A stretch of DNA of 64,000 nucleotides from Gordius sp. MW1 (taxonomy: Eukaryota; Nematomorpha; Gordioida; Gordea; Gordiidae), in assembly GCA_964036665.1 (NCBI GenBank), contig OZ038533.1:12174413-12238412 (forward strand), written 5' to 3'. Positions 38,565 through 51,029 of the stretch are shown here, one piece after another; within the stretch, counting starts at the first letter, position 1; each line of letters begins with the position of its first letter. The position numbers and the translations under genes are program-made. The notes below the pieces were generated by a model. It did no database searches and had not been told where the DNA came from. It saw only the letters and a program-made list of their open reading frames with translations.

Positions 38565-41029
38565 CAGAGGTCAGATTTGTTTGGAATTTTCTGCCCGAAC
38601 TCTGTTCGTTATCTTCCTTGCCAGCCCGGGCCCGCCCGAACCCTTCTTAGTGTCCGCCCGGGCTCGCCTGAATCGTTAAAGCTGCCAGAATTTCTCGGCC
38701 CAAAATATAAAATTTTCCCGTTATGCCCAAATTTATGCGATCCCAAACAGAGGTCAGATTTGTTTTAATTTTTCTGCCCGAACCGGCCGGGTTTAAATTT
38801 TAACTAAATTGCCGGCCTGAACCCATCTACGTGTCCGCTCGGTCATGCCCAAACCAATAGAGCTGCTATAACTGCCCGGCCCGATTTAGGACACAAAATT
38901 TTGATAGATTAATTGCTAATGCATTGAGGTTAATAAATAATTATTTTAATTAGTAATACTTACTTTTTTGATTAAAAAACTATATTTAATCTATAAATTA
39001 CCTTCTTGCTATAGAATATAATGGGAACATTTTTATTTGAAGCAAAAAAAGAATCGTATAGGAATTAATTATGTACTATAAAAATAAGTAATAGCGTAAA
39101 TAAGGGAATAAAAAGGGCGAATTGCGAAGAGAGGGGAAAAAGAGTAAAATTGAAATTAATTATTATAGAAATTATAAATTGTGGTACTCACTCCACCTGG
39201 CACTTTCCATTTATTTCTATATTCTATTACTATCCTATCCTATTTAATTTAATGTCTATTTTTATGCGCATCTATGCGCAGCTATCTTCTTTGTATATTT
39301 CAATATTCGCGATATGTTTAATTACTGGCGGCATTGCTTTGTTCTGAGACATCGTGGGATAGACGATGCTGAGCGATAAAAACATCGAAGAAGAGATATA
39401 CGTTTAATTACCATCGAGGAAGAGAAATACATCTGTGCACCCTCATCAAAAGGAAAAACTATTGTTATCATCATTATTATTTTTTTTTTTTTATTAAATG
39501 AAACTATATATACTATAAAAATTATATGCGAGGTAAACATTCAAAAATTGCGATCGCGTTGAAATGACAAATTATAATTCCGATTTTCTGTTTAAAAAAA
39601 AAAGTTTCCCTTTTGTCAAGGGTATTGGCAGCTATACGGCGCCCCAATTCTTTCAGGAGGGCTTGGGTTTTAGGCCCTATTGTTGTAAGGGTAGTGGTCA
39701 CTATAGGGCAGAAAAGGAGTGAGGAATTAAGTTCTGCGTATTTAGCTGACTTTATTCTTTCAGAATCGACAAGGGGGTCTTTGTTATGGTTTGAGGGTGC
39801 AAAGGCATCCGGACAAGTGTAGTCCCATGCTAGGCATAGCCCTTTTGCCCATGGGATGAGGGTCTGTCCATCGGGTCTCTTCTTGTCGCTAAGGCAAAGA
39901 CCATTAGGCTCCAATTGGGAGGGAAAGCCAGCCTTATTGAATGTCTTCTGTAGAAGAGCATTAACAGATGTGTGACGTAAAAATCTGGCCTTATTAAATT
40001 TGCAATGTAGGCCGTGATGACTTTTTGTACCTACAGATGAGCCACATAAGTTGCATTGATGAAGGGCAACTATATCACAACCTAGGCGGAGCCCTGTTGC
40101 GATCCTGAACTCGTTGTTGGAGAGTTGAAGGTCATGGGCCCGACTTGGGATGACCTCCGACCACTCGTGGCCGGACCTTGATGCAAAACTTCTTAAAGCT
40201 GGTAACTCCTCCAACGAAGCGCCCGATATAAGAGTTTTAAGGGCATGGTCGTAGAGAGGAGTGTTCCAACTTTTTTGAGAGTTTATGGTAGGGAACATTA
40301 TTACTGTATTAATAAAAACGCGATGTAAAAATCAGCAACACAATTTTTTTTTCGTCTTGGAAGATAATAAAATTATTTATATTGCATTTACTTTATCGGA
40401 TTTGGAGTAAGTGATAATCGTTTGAATATAGTATCATTAGTAGTCTTATATAGATATTTACAGAAGAAGTAGTTTTATTTATCCAACAATTTATTAAAGT
40501 TGATAATTTACTTATTTAGTAATTTAATAGGTATGATAATCGAAATAAATAATAGAGTAATTATGGAATAAAAGGGCGAATTGCAGAATGGGGAAGCATC
40601 GTTAAACCAAATTTTTCTTTTTAAAAAAATTAAATGAATTAGATTTAAATTAAACACTTATATGTGCATACATTATGTGAAAATGGCAGGGCGCCTTTGT
40701 TTTAAGTCTAGACGGCACATGCGTATGGCGAGTAATGAAAGGGCTACATAAACGTAAATATTACAATCCATTCCATAAACGTATAAGAAATGTAGTCGGG
40801 GGAAGATTATAAAAATAACTTGGGAAGGGGTGGCAAAATTATGTTATTTTAACATTTTAAGCATTCTCGTTATACAATCGAATAAAGAAGTAACAAAAAA
40901 ATTACTGTTTTTAATTTAATTATGCCCGAATTGCCCAAATCTTATCAGCGCCCATCCGGGTCCACCCGAAAATTAAAATTTCGGCGGGCCGGGCCAGGTA
41001 GCGGGCGGGCCGGATATTTCAAGTCTCTG
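38565..41029 (+). mobile_element. hAT family B element, full length with a nested retroelement
   Basis: Starts CAGAGGTCAGATTTG and ends AAGTCTCTG. Perfect 8-bp duplication ATTGGGAG at 38557-38564 and 41030-41037. The left terminal module (CAGAGGTCAGATTTG plus GCCCG-rich text) is present twice in tandem (38565 and about 38750). The right end has GGGCCGGGCC-type repeats (40.92-41.01 kb). No transposase is visible; the only long frame belongs to the retroelement inserted on the opposite strand. Confidence 0.93.
39475..40310 (-). mobile_element. 5'-truncated retroelement with reverse-transcriptase C-terminal region
   Basis: A 258-codon minus-strand frame (40298-39522) reads like the region after the RT in a widespread invertebrate retroelement family. 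Motifs are NNEFRIATGLRLGCDIV, CNLCGSSVGTKSHHGLHC, LEPNGLCLSDKKRPDGQTL, LCLAWDYTCPDAFAPSNH and IGPKTQALLKELGRRI. A T-run at 39479-39492 would be its poly-A tail on this strand, indicating a LINE-type insertion truncated at its 5' side. It lies inside the hAT-B element, so it inserted later or travelled with it. The clade is not certain. Confidence 0.75.
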
Positions 41030-42455
41030 ATTGGGAGTATGGAATCAGAAAAGGACATATTTTTCAATATATTGGAAAAGGAAATACAAGGTATAGGACA
41101 TGAAGAAACCCTATTTATTGGGGCGGACTTCAACGTCCACGTAGGGGAAAATCGCCTCTCTGAACAAAATCATGGAGGCTATGGGCATAGCCTGAAGATC
41201 TAGGAAAGGGAAAAACTTTTTCAAATATCCCAATCTTACTGCGGCTAAACACGTCTTTCAAAAACACACAGATCATATGTGACTTATAGAAGTGGAAAGC
41301 ATTTTTGTTAAATTGACTATCTGACGGCGAAAGGATTTTTGGAGGATCAAGGATTGCAAACTAATATCGGGAGAAGAGATCGCCAGGCAACATCATCCAC
41401 TTGTTATGGATCTTGAAAGAAAAGTATTTCCCGAAAGTAGAAGGGTAGACTTAAATACGAAACATTAAAGGATACGTCGACGAACGACAAATACCAACCA
41501 ACAGCCTCCTCATTCTTAGGCGCAAGAGAGTTGTAAAGGGACGTAGACGACGTTGGGAGACTCTAACTGCGGCCCTCAAGGAAACAGCGATTTGGCGTTT
41601 AGGAACAAAGGTGGCAAAGCTATGAATAGGGAATTTTGGTTATGGTGGTGGGATCAATCGATTAGCGATTTCATCGAAAGAAAGAAAATACTATATAGAC
41701 GGTGGCATGAAAAAAAGTCGATGGATTATTAAGAGTATGGGGAGGCAAAGAGAGCAGCGAAAAAGGTCGTTTCAATAGCGAAGAATGCCGCGTACACACA
41801 GATGGCAATTAAACTGGATCATAAATATATCCAAATTGGCCAAAATAAGGGAGAAGAAAAGTCGCGATGTCGGAGTCCTTAAATTAGTGAAAAATGAGAA
41901 GAGTCATACCTTATTCAAGCCGAAGGAAGTGATAAGTAGCTGGTAAGGATATTCCTAACTTATTAATATTGCAAATGACCAAAATTCCCTTTTCGATATT
42001 GAGCCAAACCTAAGTATGATCGAACCTTTTTCATAAGATGAAGTTACGACACAAATAAATAAGATGCAAGGAAGAGCTAATGGCCCAGATGGAATACTTA
42101 TGGAAACATTGATCGGATGGCGTGAAGAAGAAGTCATAACCTTGACAAACTTTAAGATAAAAGAAGAGCGAATCCCTAGTCAATGGAGCGAAAGCACGAT
42201 TATACACCTATTCAAAAGCAGAGACCCTCAGGAGCGTGGCTATTACAAAGATATCAATATAATTTGCCACTCCTTGATGCTTATGGAAAGGATCCTAGTA
42301 GGTTGAATAACGAGGTGACATATCGGCTAACTAATATTGATTTGTGGGTGACAAATTTAAAATCGATCCGCTTCGCACTAAGAGAAGTGATGGATAAATA
42401 TGAAGAAAGAAGAAAAAATCTATATCTGGTCTTTTTCGACTTGTAAAAAACTATG

Positions 42456-42900
42456 ACACGGTTAGTGTTTCGATCTCATCACGTCTCGGTCTCGAAAGAA
42501 AAATCTCGTCTCGTCTCGGGAACGATTATAAAAATCTCGGCGGTCTAAAAAAATCTCGATCTCGTCTCGACGAGAATTCTTAACTTGTCTCGACTTTTTT
42601 TAAAAAAAATATACCAAATAAAAATTTCACTTGTTTTATCAAAAATATCAAATAATTAAAAAAATCCAGATGGCGTACCTTAATGTTTTGTTAAAAACCT
42701 TAATACACAAACTATTTAAAGATGTAGCGCGACACGACATCTCATTGAAAATATAAAGATAGGAACTAATTCATAAATAAATATTTTCTATGGAAGGTGC
42801 AAATTAAAAAAATACAAATAAACTTGAAGTTTAGAAAATTAAATTTTACAATTCTCGCAAATTATAACATTTGTATAAAATTCACAGTGTCTGTCCAATA
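42456..42900. repeat. CTCGTCTCG-rich repeat fragment (family F)
   Basis: Runs of TCTCGTCTCG and GATTATAAAAATCTCG, then AT-rich text with GACACGACATCTCATTG and CAGTGTCTGTCCAATATA. A direct relative lies at 45829-46440. Confidence 0.7.
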
Positions 42901-43283
42901 TAGTGATGCGGAAAAACCGAGAAAATTCTCGGTCTCGTCTCGTCTCGTCTCGTCTCGTCTCGAAATTTGAAAAGCTGACGCGAGACGAGACGAGAATTTT
43001 GATGTCGAGACGAGACAATACGAGATTTTTTCGGCGAGATCTCGGCTTTTTATTGATCACTAGATATAAGTAAATTAATGTGTATTTCAATTTGAATGAT
43101 TAACAAAGTTATTAAATATAAATCAATATGATAGGAATATATTTGATATTAACATAACACCTAAGTGTAGTAAGTATGATATATTTATGCAAAAAGTTTA
43201 AAATTTGGACCGTTTATTTACCTAAGTATGGATAGCCCTTAGAGTGAATTTAATAATATACTTATCACATATTTGTATCCTTA

Positions 43284-43730
43284 CCTCGCGTTCGTGATGA
43301 CGCGCGAAGCGAAAAAAAGTGAAGTGAATTTTTGTGCTAATTTATCAAACTTCTTATTATTTCTCTTAATATCTTATATTCATCGTGAATTTTACCATAT
43401 ATTACGAAAATAACAATTATAAATATGAGGTGTTCATAGTGAAACCGCAAACGATTATTTTCGCCCGCGGCAAAAAGCGAACGAAAATAAGATACAAATC
43501 ATTTTGTACTTTTCGCGCAATGGTTAAAAAAGTGAATTTGGTATGTATGTATTTTTTATATAATTATATATGTTTATAGAATAATTACGATCTTATCAAT
43601 GAATACCATTAATATATGATAAATTTCACGGTGAATATAAATATATTAATAAAAAATGAAAAGTTTGATAAATTAGCCCAAAAATTCACTTCGCTTTTTT
43701 TCGCTTTCGCGCGTCATCCCGAACGCGGGG
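43284..43730. mobile_element. Harbinger-like MITE
   Basis: Inverted termini CCTCGCGTTCGTGATGACGC / the complement of GCGTCATCCCGAACGCGGGG, about 65 bp long. The flanks carry TTA on each side (43281-43283, 43731-43733). The opposite arm of the palindrome has the empty site (ATCC-TTA-GCATT on the matching strand near 47.31 kb), confirming a 3-bp target duplication. This fits the PIF/Harbinger superfamily. Confidence 0.85.
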
Positions 43731-44150
43731 TTAGCATTATTAAATGTTAAAAAAATTTCGACTTAGAATGAGTTTTAATTGAGTAGTAAATATTAGTATA
43801 GCATATTTGAATTTCGCAATTTCCCATCCTGCATAATGCAGTAATTGTAACTGGGTGGTCAGTTAGTTTAATAATTATTCAACGAGGTTAAATCAAGGTG
43901 GCTTTTTTGAGCACCCTAGCGTCATTTGTCATGGCTAACGATTTCAAAAGTACTGTTGAATATTTGATGAAAGGGTAATAGATTAAATTATGTTCTAGAT
44001 GTTTTATGCTTCAACTAATAGTATACCTCCAAAATCTTTGAACTTTGAAAAGACAGTATGTAAATAGATTGTTTTGTCATATTCACTACTTTTCACATTA
44101 TAAACTAAGGATGGCAGGTGCATTCGGATTTACTATACAATATAAATAAA

Positions 44151-45625
44151 CTCAGGCCTTCGGCCCTCGTGGGAAGGGGAAGGGGAGGAGGGGAAGGGGG
44201 GGGGGAAGGGAAAGGGGGAGGGAGGTGCAGGAGGGAAAGGGGAACGAAACTCATCTATACTCCGTATAAACGTAGCATATCTGCTATGCAATTTATGGGC
44301 GAGAAAGGTGGGAAGGGGCGAGAAAGGTGGGAAGGGGCGAGAATGCCTATAGGGGGGTATAAAATGCAAAATAATTAGTTATTTATTTATACAAATTTTA
44401 AAAAAGTTAAATTTTTGTAAAACCTGCTATTATTGAGGAATAGGTTTTCTTTCATTCATTCTTATTTATCAACTTCTAAATTAATCAAAATGACGAAAGG
44501 AACGCAAATAGAGGGTATGACCTTGGAAAAGCCAATACTCATCCTTCTTAAACGTACAACTTTCAATTTAGAGTTTTTTTTGATACTGTATAAATTTAAA
44601 CAATTTGCTGTAGGCGACCCATAATTTGAATTGTGATTATAGACTCTTTTCAAATCATGCGCATATGTATGGTATAAACAAGATATTAAAAAAACGAAAA
44701 AATTGTCCAATCATACCTTGGTCATTGGTCATTTTTTTCATCACTTTGGCCAGTGGTTATTTTTTTTAATGGTTAGCAGACAGCCAAATAACTAGCCTAT
44801 AATTATAATCTAGAAAAAAAAATCGATTTTAATCTCACTTTGGCCAGTGGTCATTTTTTTTATTGGTCAGTAGCCAACCAAATAGCCTATATTTAAAATA
44901 TAGAAAAAAAATTTGCGACACTTTGGCCAACGGTCATTTTTTTTATTGGTCAGTAGCCAGGACACGGTCAAAAAGGATATAAATACATAAGAGACAAAAA
45001 AATTTCGATTTATACTTTGGCCAATGGTCATTTTTTCATTGGTCAGTAGCCAGGACACGGTCAAAAAGGATATAAATACACAAGAGACGAAAAAAAAAAT
45101 ATCGATTTATACTTTGGCTAATGGTCATTTTTTCATTGGTCAGTAGCCAGTACACGGTCAAAAAGTCATATTATCAATGGTATTAACAAGGATATATTAA
45201 TTTAATTAAAAAAAAATTTGCCCTCTCCGTGTATCGAACCAGCAATTAAGAATTTGCCCTCGCCGGGATCCGAACAGTAGAGGTATAGGCTTTTGTAGGG
45301 GGGGGCATAGGGACCCATATCTGTAGAAGCATAGTAGGGGAGGGCTTAGGGTTTATCAATGTTAACCTAATATACCAATTCAAAAACGAAAAAGAAATTT
45401 CGAATCACAATTTGGCCAATGGTCATTTTTTTCATTGGTCGTAGCCAGGACACGGTCAAAAAATCATATTATCAATGGTATTAACAAGAACAATATATTT
45501 ATTTTATATAAAAAAAAATTTGCCCTCTCCGGGTATCGAACCAGCAATTCAGAACGTTGGAAAGACAACGGACGGACGGACGGATGGACGGACAACAAAA
45601 AGCGAGCCCATAAATTGCATAGCAA
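44151..45625 (+). repeat. Family D repeat copy 2
   Basis: The boundary is set by the empty site in the other arm of the palindrome (46.90-46.93 kb). Starts CTCAGGCCTTCGGCCCTCG, ends AGCCCATAAATTGCATAGCA. The interior carries about seven diverged TTGGCCAGTGGTCATTTT units (44.71-45.46 kb) and GGACGGACGG near the end. On the minus strand GGTTCGATACC (about 45.54 kb, with a GGTTCGATACA variant near 45.24 kb) fits a tRNA B box in tRNA-3'-like text. No A box seen. Confidence 0.75.
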
Positions 45626-45828
45626 TTAATAAACACAAACTTATACTGTACTAGATAAATAACTATTTAATCGCAAAGTTAGTTACAATTGGTAATTACT
45701 TAGTATACAAATTTAAATATAATGAATATCATAAAATATAATAAGTGCACTTTAATTAAAAGTCTAAAACCTCGTATTCTTGATTATTTAATAATGCTGC
45801 TTTTATTATTGTATCTAGAACGTCATCG

Positions 45829-46440
45829 AAACAGCGTCTCGGGAGCGATTATGAAAATCTCGATCTCGTCTCGTCTCGGTCAGAAAAATCTCGATCTCGT
45901 CTCGTCTCGACTTAAAAAAATATATACGGAATAAAAATTTCTCCTGTTTCATTAAAAATATCAAGTAACTGTTTGAGAACAATGCGAATTGCAAGCCCTA
46001 TATTTTTTAAAAACGTTACAACACAAACTTTTTAAAGATTTAGCACGACACGACATCTTAATGACAATCAAAGATATGAACTAATTGTTAAAGATAACAT
46101 TTTATATGGAAAGTGCAAATTAAAAAACTATAAATGACAATGATGTAAAGAACGAAAGGAGCATAATAAAAGTGTGCACCAAATTTAGAATTTCAATGAC
46201 TTTGAAGTAAAGAACGAAAGGAGCATACTAAAATTGTGCATAGAAATTCAGAATTTAATGGTGGTGTTTATTGACACCTTTTAGATTTAAGTTTAAACCA
46301 GTACTCTTGTGAGTGTTTTAAAGCTCAAACCTCTATGTGATAAATATACTAACTGCTTGTTAAAATAAAGATCATATTAATTTTCATAGTCCTAGCAAAT
46401 TTTAACATTTGTATCAAATTCACTGTGTCTGTCAAATATA
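45829..46440. repeat. Family F repeat in the palindrome spacer
   Basis: CGTCTCGGGAGCGATTATGA, then GCACGACACGACATCTTAA and CACTGTGTCTGTCAAATATA match 42.48-42.90 kb in direct orientation. Two GTAAAGAACGAAAGGAGCAT units lie near 46150 and 46209. Confidence 0.7.
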
Positions 46441-47726
46441 GACTTAGAAATTTATAATTGTCCTATATTTAGCTTAATTATATATTTAGGCAAATTGAGA
46501 TCCTTATTAATGCTGGCTAAAGACTCAAAGTTGACCCTAAAATATTCAAGGCAAACGTTTAGTCCATTGATATGACCTTACCAACATCAATTATAGCCCA
46601 TAGAGTTTATTGTATGTTTACTACAGCGTAACCACAAAGTGCGAGTGACATTAAGTGATAACATTGTATTATTATTTACAGAATTGATAACTAATTGCAC
46701 GATAACGTTCTAAATACAATAATAAAAGCAGCATTATTAAATAATCAAGAATAGGGGGTTTTAGACTTTTAATTAAAGTGCACTTATTATATTTTATGAT
46801 ATTCATTATATTTAATTTGGTACTAAATAATTACTTTCCAATTCTAACTAACTTTGCGATTAAATAGTTATTTATCTAGTACAATATAAGTTCGTGTTAA
46901 TTTATTTTACATTGTATGGTAAATTCGAATGCACCTGCCATCCTTAGTTTATAATGTGAAAAGTAGTGAATATGGCAAAACAATCTATTCACATACTGGC
47001 TATTAAAGTTCAAAAATTTTGGAGGTATACTATTAATTGAAGCGTAAAACATCTAGAAAACTAATAATTTAATCTATTACCGTTTCATCGAATATTCAAT
47101 AGTACTTTTGAAATCGTTAGGCATGACAAATGAGGCTAGGGTGCCCAGAAAACCTCAAGCCACCTTGGTTTAACCTCGTAAATTATATTAAACTAATTTA
47201 TCACCCATTTACAATTACTGCATCAAGCAGGATGTTCAGTAATATTTACTACTCCATCAAAACTCATTCTAAGTCAAAATTTATGTAACATCTAATAATG
47301 CTAAGGATACAAATATGTGATTATTATTAAATTCACCCTAAGAGCCATCCATACTTAGATAAATAAACGGTAAATGCCAAATTTTAAACTTTTTGCAAAA
47401 ATATATCATATTTACTACACTTAGGTGTTATTTTAATATCAAATATATTCCTATCATATTGATTATTTTATATCTTAAATGTTAATCATTCAAATTAAAA
47501 TACACATTAATTTACTCATATCTAATGATCAATAAAAAGCCGAGATCTCGCCGAAAAAACTCGTATCTTCTCGTCTCGACATCAAAATTCTCGTCTCGAT
47601 CTCGGGTCAGTTTTTCAAATTCTCACCGAGACGAGACGAGACGTGACCGAGATTTTTCTCGCTTTTTCCGCATCACTATTTCTGTATTAGAGTTTTGTTC
47701 GAAACTATCTTGATTTTAGATTTTGT

Positions 47727-47800
47727 TCTTATAGCCGGTTGCCAACCCTCCACTTTTTGCAGACGGACTTGGGACCGTTGTAGTAAGTGTTAATTTTCTA
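47727..47800 (-). mobile_element. Short LINE 5'-end fragment
   Basis: CTCCACTTTTTGCAGACGG, then ACTTGGGACCGTTG, matches the 4.07-4.11 kb end of LINE copy 1. Confidence 0.6.
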
Positions 47801-50139
47801 AGATCTGTTAAAGTTTTTTAAATTATGATTTAATATATTAAATCGGTTTAACGCTAGTCTATTATTTATTTTTAAAACTGACATACACATAGACAACCAT
47901 GATAAAAATACTTGATTGTTATTACAAATTGCAATTATTATTCCACGTTTAATAATGCATTTGAATGCCTTAAAAATTGCTGCTAGTAAACTTTCAAATC
48001 AAAGAACTTGAACAAATAAAAGCCTTTTAACTGATAATCAAATAAAATTACATCTAATAGTCTATGCATCAAAATATTTTGTCAATTTAGATTTACCACA
48101 TAAATTATTGCTTGATCTGAGCCCAGACCTTCCAGGTAAAACAATGTGCCCAGTATATATACAACGCATATCTTTACATGGATTTACTCTGACAAAGTTT
48201 GCATTCATATTACAATAAAAATGTTTGAATATATAGTAAGTATTATCTGGAACAAATTGAGAGTGGTAGTCAACAAAGGTCATAAAAAGCAAGGTTCTTA
48301 AGTCGTTAAGCTAATTTAAACAAAATAACTAAAACTTGATGTTTTTACTAAATAAACATCTATTTGCACGATAAAAACAAAATAATTTCAGCTTTAATTA
48401 CCTCATATATAAGGAAATTTTATAAAAACAAAATTTATAGCATTAAGACGATTTTGTACTATGAATTTATATATATTAAATGAACGTTCTTAAATAAATA
48501 TCCGTAATAAAATAATTTTTATTATTTCTTGGGTCATTTTAATAAAAATATAATTTCTATGATTAAAAGAGGATGCTTAGAAAATTTTATATGCAAACAT
48601 TTTTAAAAATAAATTGTACATTTCATATTTCGTCCAATCGTTTGCAATATCGATCAACAAAATATTGTGAGGTAAATTTCGTTAAAATTGCATATAAATT
48701 AACTCTAAAATATTAATACGGTTAAATTATATCAATTAATTTATAGATTCTAAACTTTTTTGTATGTTCCTTATTTGCATCAATTATAAATCATTCTTCT
48801 AATTCATTTATTAGCAAAATATTTGATATCAAGGTCTATTTAATGTTAATGAATATCTGTAAATAGTGTTTTAACAGAATAGTTTTTTTTGGCAATTCTG
48901 TTATTTAATGTTTTATTTGCTAAAGAGCCATTTAAACTTACTGTTTTAACTAAATTTTTTGCGATGCAGTTGTCATAGTTGATCTGAATAAAACAATTGT
49001 TTGAAAGCTTTTTGTGGGGACATCATAACAACTTATTAAGCCTGTACCACAGCAAATTTAAACACTATTACCAACTTTTATGTAATGATTGAAAGTTTTT
49101 GTTATGCTTACTTGATATTTATTATTGAGGTCAACCCTATAAATGATTGCATTTGTATTAGTGCACTTTAAGATATATTGCAGCTATTTTTAACATCTCT
49201 TTTTTATGCTTATATCTATTTATTAATTTGGTTTATACATGTCATTTCTAATAATGCCTTTACTTACATAATTTAATATCTTTGTTAAATATTATTTTTT
49301 TTAAATTATAAACCCCTAAATTATTAATCTCTTTAAATTATGTGATGTCATTTGATTCTACAAATTATTAAATTGTTTACATTTTTGATTTAATTTTAAA
49401 TGGACCATTAATACCAATCTATCAATATTATAGCACAAGTGCCATAATATTGCAATTTTTTAGTTGTAAGATCTTTTCTTATGCAATTTTTTGTCTAGCC
49501 CTTGAGCAGCATTGTAAAATTGGTTAAAAATATTTTTTAATATCAATCCAAACCTATTATGTAAGATAATTAAAATCATATAGGGTTTATTTATTTGATA
49601 TTTTTATTAAAAAAGAAAATTAACTAAATCAATTAATTGCAAGTTGAGTTACTTACATTCATTTGAAACTAAAATTTAAAAATTAAATTTCAGTTTTATG
49701 TGTATTTTTGAATATCATTGCTACTAAATTTTGTTCGTTTTAACATGTGTTATAACACCATTTTGATCAGCTAATATTACAATTTTTAGGGCAACTTTCA
49801 TTCCATTTTATGTTTAAAGCTAAAATTTGTGCGAATGTAAATGTTTACAAGGTGAAATTCTAAATAAATATTTATGACTTTCCCCTTAAGCAATTTGTTG
49901 ATTTGTAAAAGAGTCCTTTTAAAAAAAATTGACCCATGATTTTTGTTTTTAAAACTAATGCATTAAACATATATGAATTGTAAAAAGACGCTATGCATTC
50001 AGGACCACTTCGATATTAAATTGCTTTTAAACAATATGTTAACCTCACTGAAATGGATTACACAAATTCGACTTGTTGGGCTTTACTCCAAATTTTTAGC
50101 AATTTCGACTCCTAAATCTTCAACGCCTAGTCTTGATAT
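47801..50139. other. AT-rich region without recognised features
   Basis: Very AT-rich and without obvious repeats. The longest frame, 76 codons on the minus strand (48292-48062), contains five cysteines but matches nothing I know. Confidence 0.5.
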
Positions 50140-50214
50140 TATTTGCTATGCAATTTATGGGCTCACTTTCGGTGAAAAATGTACTGTCTAGTCCTTGAGG
50201 TTAGTTAGGATCGG

Positions 50215-50358
50215 AATTAGAGGGGGACATTTATGGTTTTGGGAGGGGCAAAATTAAATTTCTTTGAAATTTTAGCCATAATCATACCAATTTTTAAGGA
50301 TTTTTTGGATTTAGAGGGGGCAGCTGCCCCTCCCTGCTACCCCCTGGCTACGCTCATA
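50215..50358. mobile_element. Family C MITE, degenerate
   Basis: G-rich text (GGAGGGGCAAAATTAAATTT) and the right end CCTGGCTACGCTCATAG match family C; the left end is unclear. A TTTGCTATGCAATTTATGGG motif lies just before it at 50141. Confidence 0.6.
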
Positions 50359-51029
50359 GTCGTGTCCACCCGCGCGTTATAATTTAAAATTACAATTCTG
50401 GCAAAGAATTTTTGCCATTTGCCACCGCTTATCACATGTAATAGGTGTATATGTATTATTGCACACTTACAACGCGACCAAGTCATTGTGTCCTCCGCAT
50501 TCCAATCTCATTGTTGTTAAGTTGCTAGAAAACATGAGCCTGGCCTCTTATTTCTGATTCAGAGGAATTGATGATGGAGCTTTATTTTATTTTTTTTACA
50601 ATTATTATCTATTTACAAGTTGGTTATGAGATATTTCCCATTTTAATATAGGATTCAAGCTAAATAAATAATTGAACAACTTATTGGCTAGAGTTCTGTG
50701 TTAATTTTTTTGCATCTGCAGCGTTAAATTTCAACACACTTTTGTGCTATTATAGCTATAACTCTGTCCTGGCGCATTAAGACATTTATTTAGGCAAAAA
50801 ATGAATTTTAATGTCCGTCAAAAACATTTAAAACTCTGTAGCATATTTACAACCATAACCTGCCCTAGGGCTTGTCTTAATATCGGATATAGATTCAAAT
50901 GGCGCGAATTCATCTTTATCAAATATCCGATTCAATTTCAGCTCTTACACGATAGCACCTTTATCATTCCAAACACTACAACACGCATTCATTTGCCTCT
51001 TTACTTCTTCAAGTGTTAACATTTTCTTG

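Larger units (their letters stand above)
38310..42445 (+). mobile_element. RTE-like LINE copy, split by a hAT-B element
   Basis: 38310-38564 and 41030-42445 are the two parts of a plus-strand relative of LINE copy 1. The endonuclease region GATCGGTATCGTTCTAAGCG (38.43 kb) matches copy 1 in reverse complement. After the insertion it resumes with SEKDIFFN, then LFIGADFNVHVGENRLS (41.15 kb), a linker, and the RT start QGRANGPDGILMETL (42.08 kb). The LINE is cut off near the finger-palm region, DLYLVFFDL being its last readable motif. Many stops and frame changes. Confidence 0.82.
42901..47678. mobile_element. Large palindromic element (family E) with nested insertions
   Basis: Outer ends TAGTGATGCGGAAAAA and TTTTTCCGCATCACTA are inverted repeats. 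The left arm is 42901-45828 and the right arm 46700-47678, with a spacer of about 870 bp holding a family F relative. The arms align well over 162-bp TCTCG-rich ends and then AT-rich text (CCTAAGTGTAGTAAGTATGA; AAACTAAGGATGGCAGGTGC). The left arm is longer because of two insertions (43284-43730, 44151-45625) that are absent from the right arm. No 8-bp flank duplication is readable. Confidence 0.75.

Noticed and set aside
42901-43062. Stand-alone 162-bp hAT MITE with TAGTGAT ends
   Set aside because: The same module occurs, inverted, at the far end with homologous inner flanks, so it is better read as the terminal part of the larger palindrome; its flanks show no 8-bp duplication.
44118-44378. 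Gly/Arg-rich open frames on both strands
   Set aside because: Produced by the G-rich start of the family D repeat.
45229-45550. Possible tRNA genes or a SINE on the minus strand
   Set aside because: B-box-like GGTTCGATACC is present but no A box or cloverleaf can be drawn; kept only as a remark on family D.
48062-48292. Cysteine-containing secreted peptide or toxin
   Set aside because: No signal peptide, no known cysteine spacing, single frame in AT-rich DNA without splice support.
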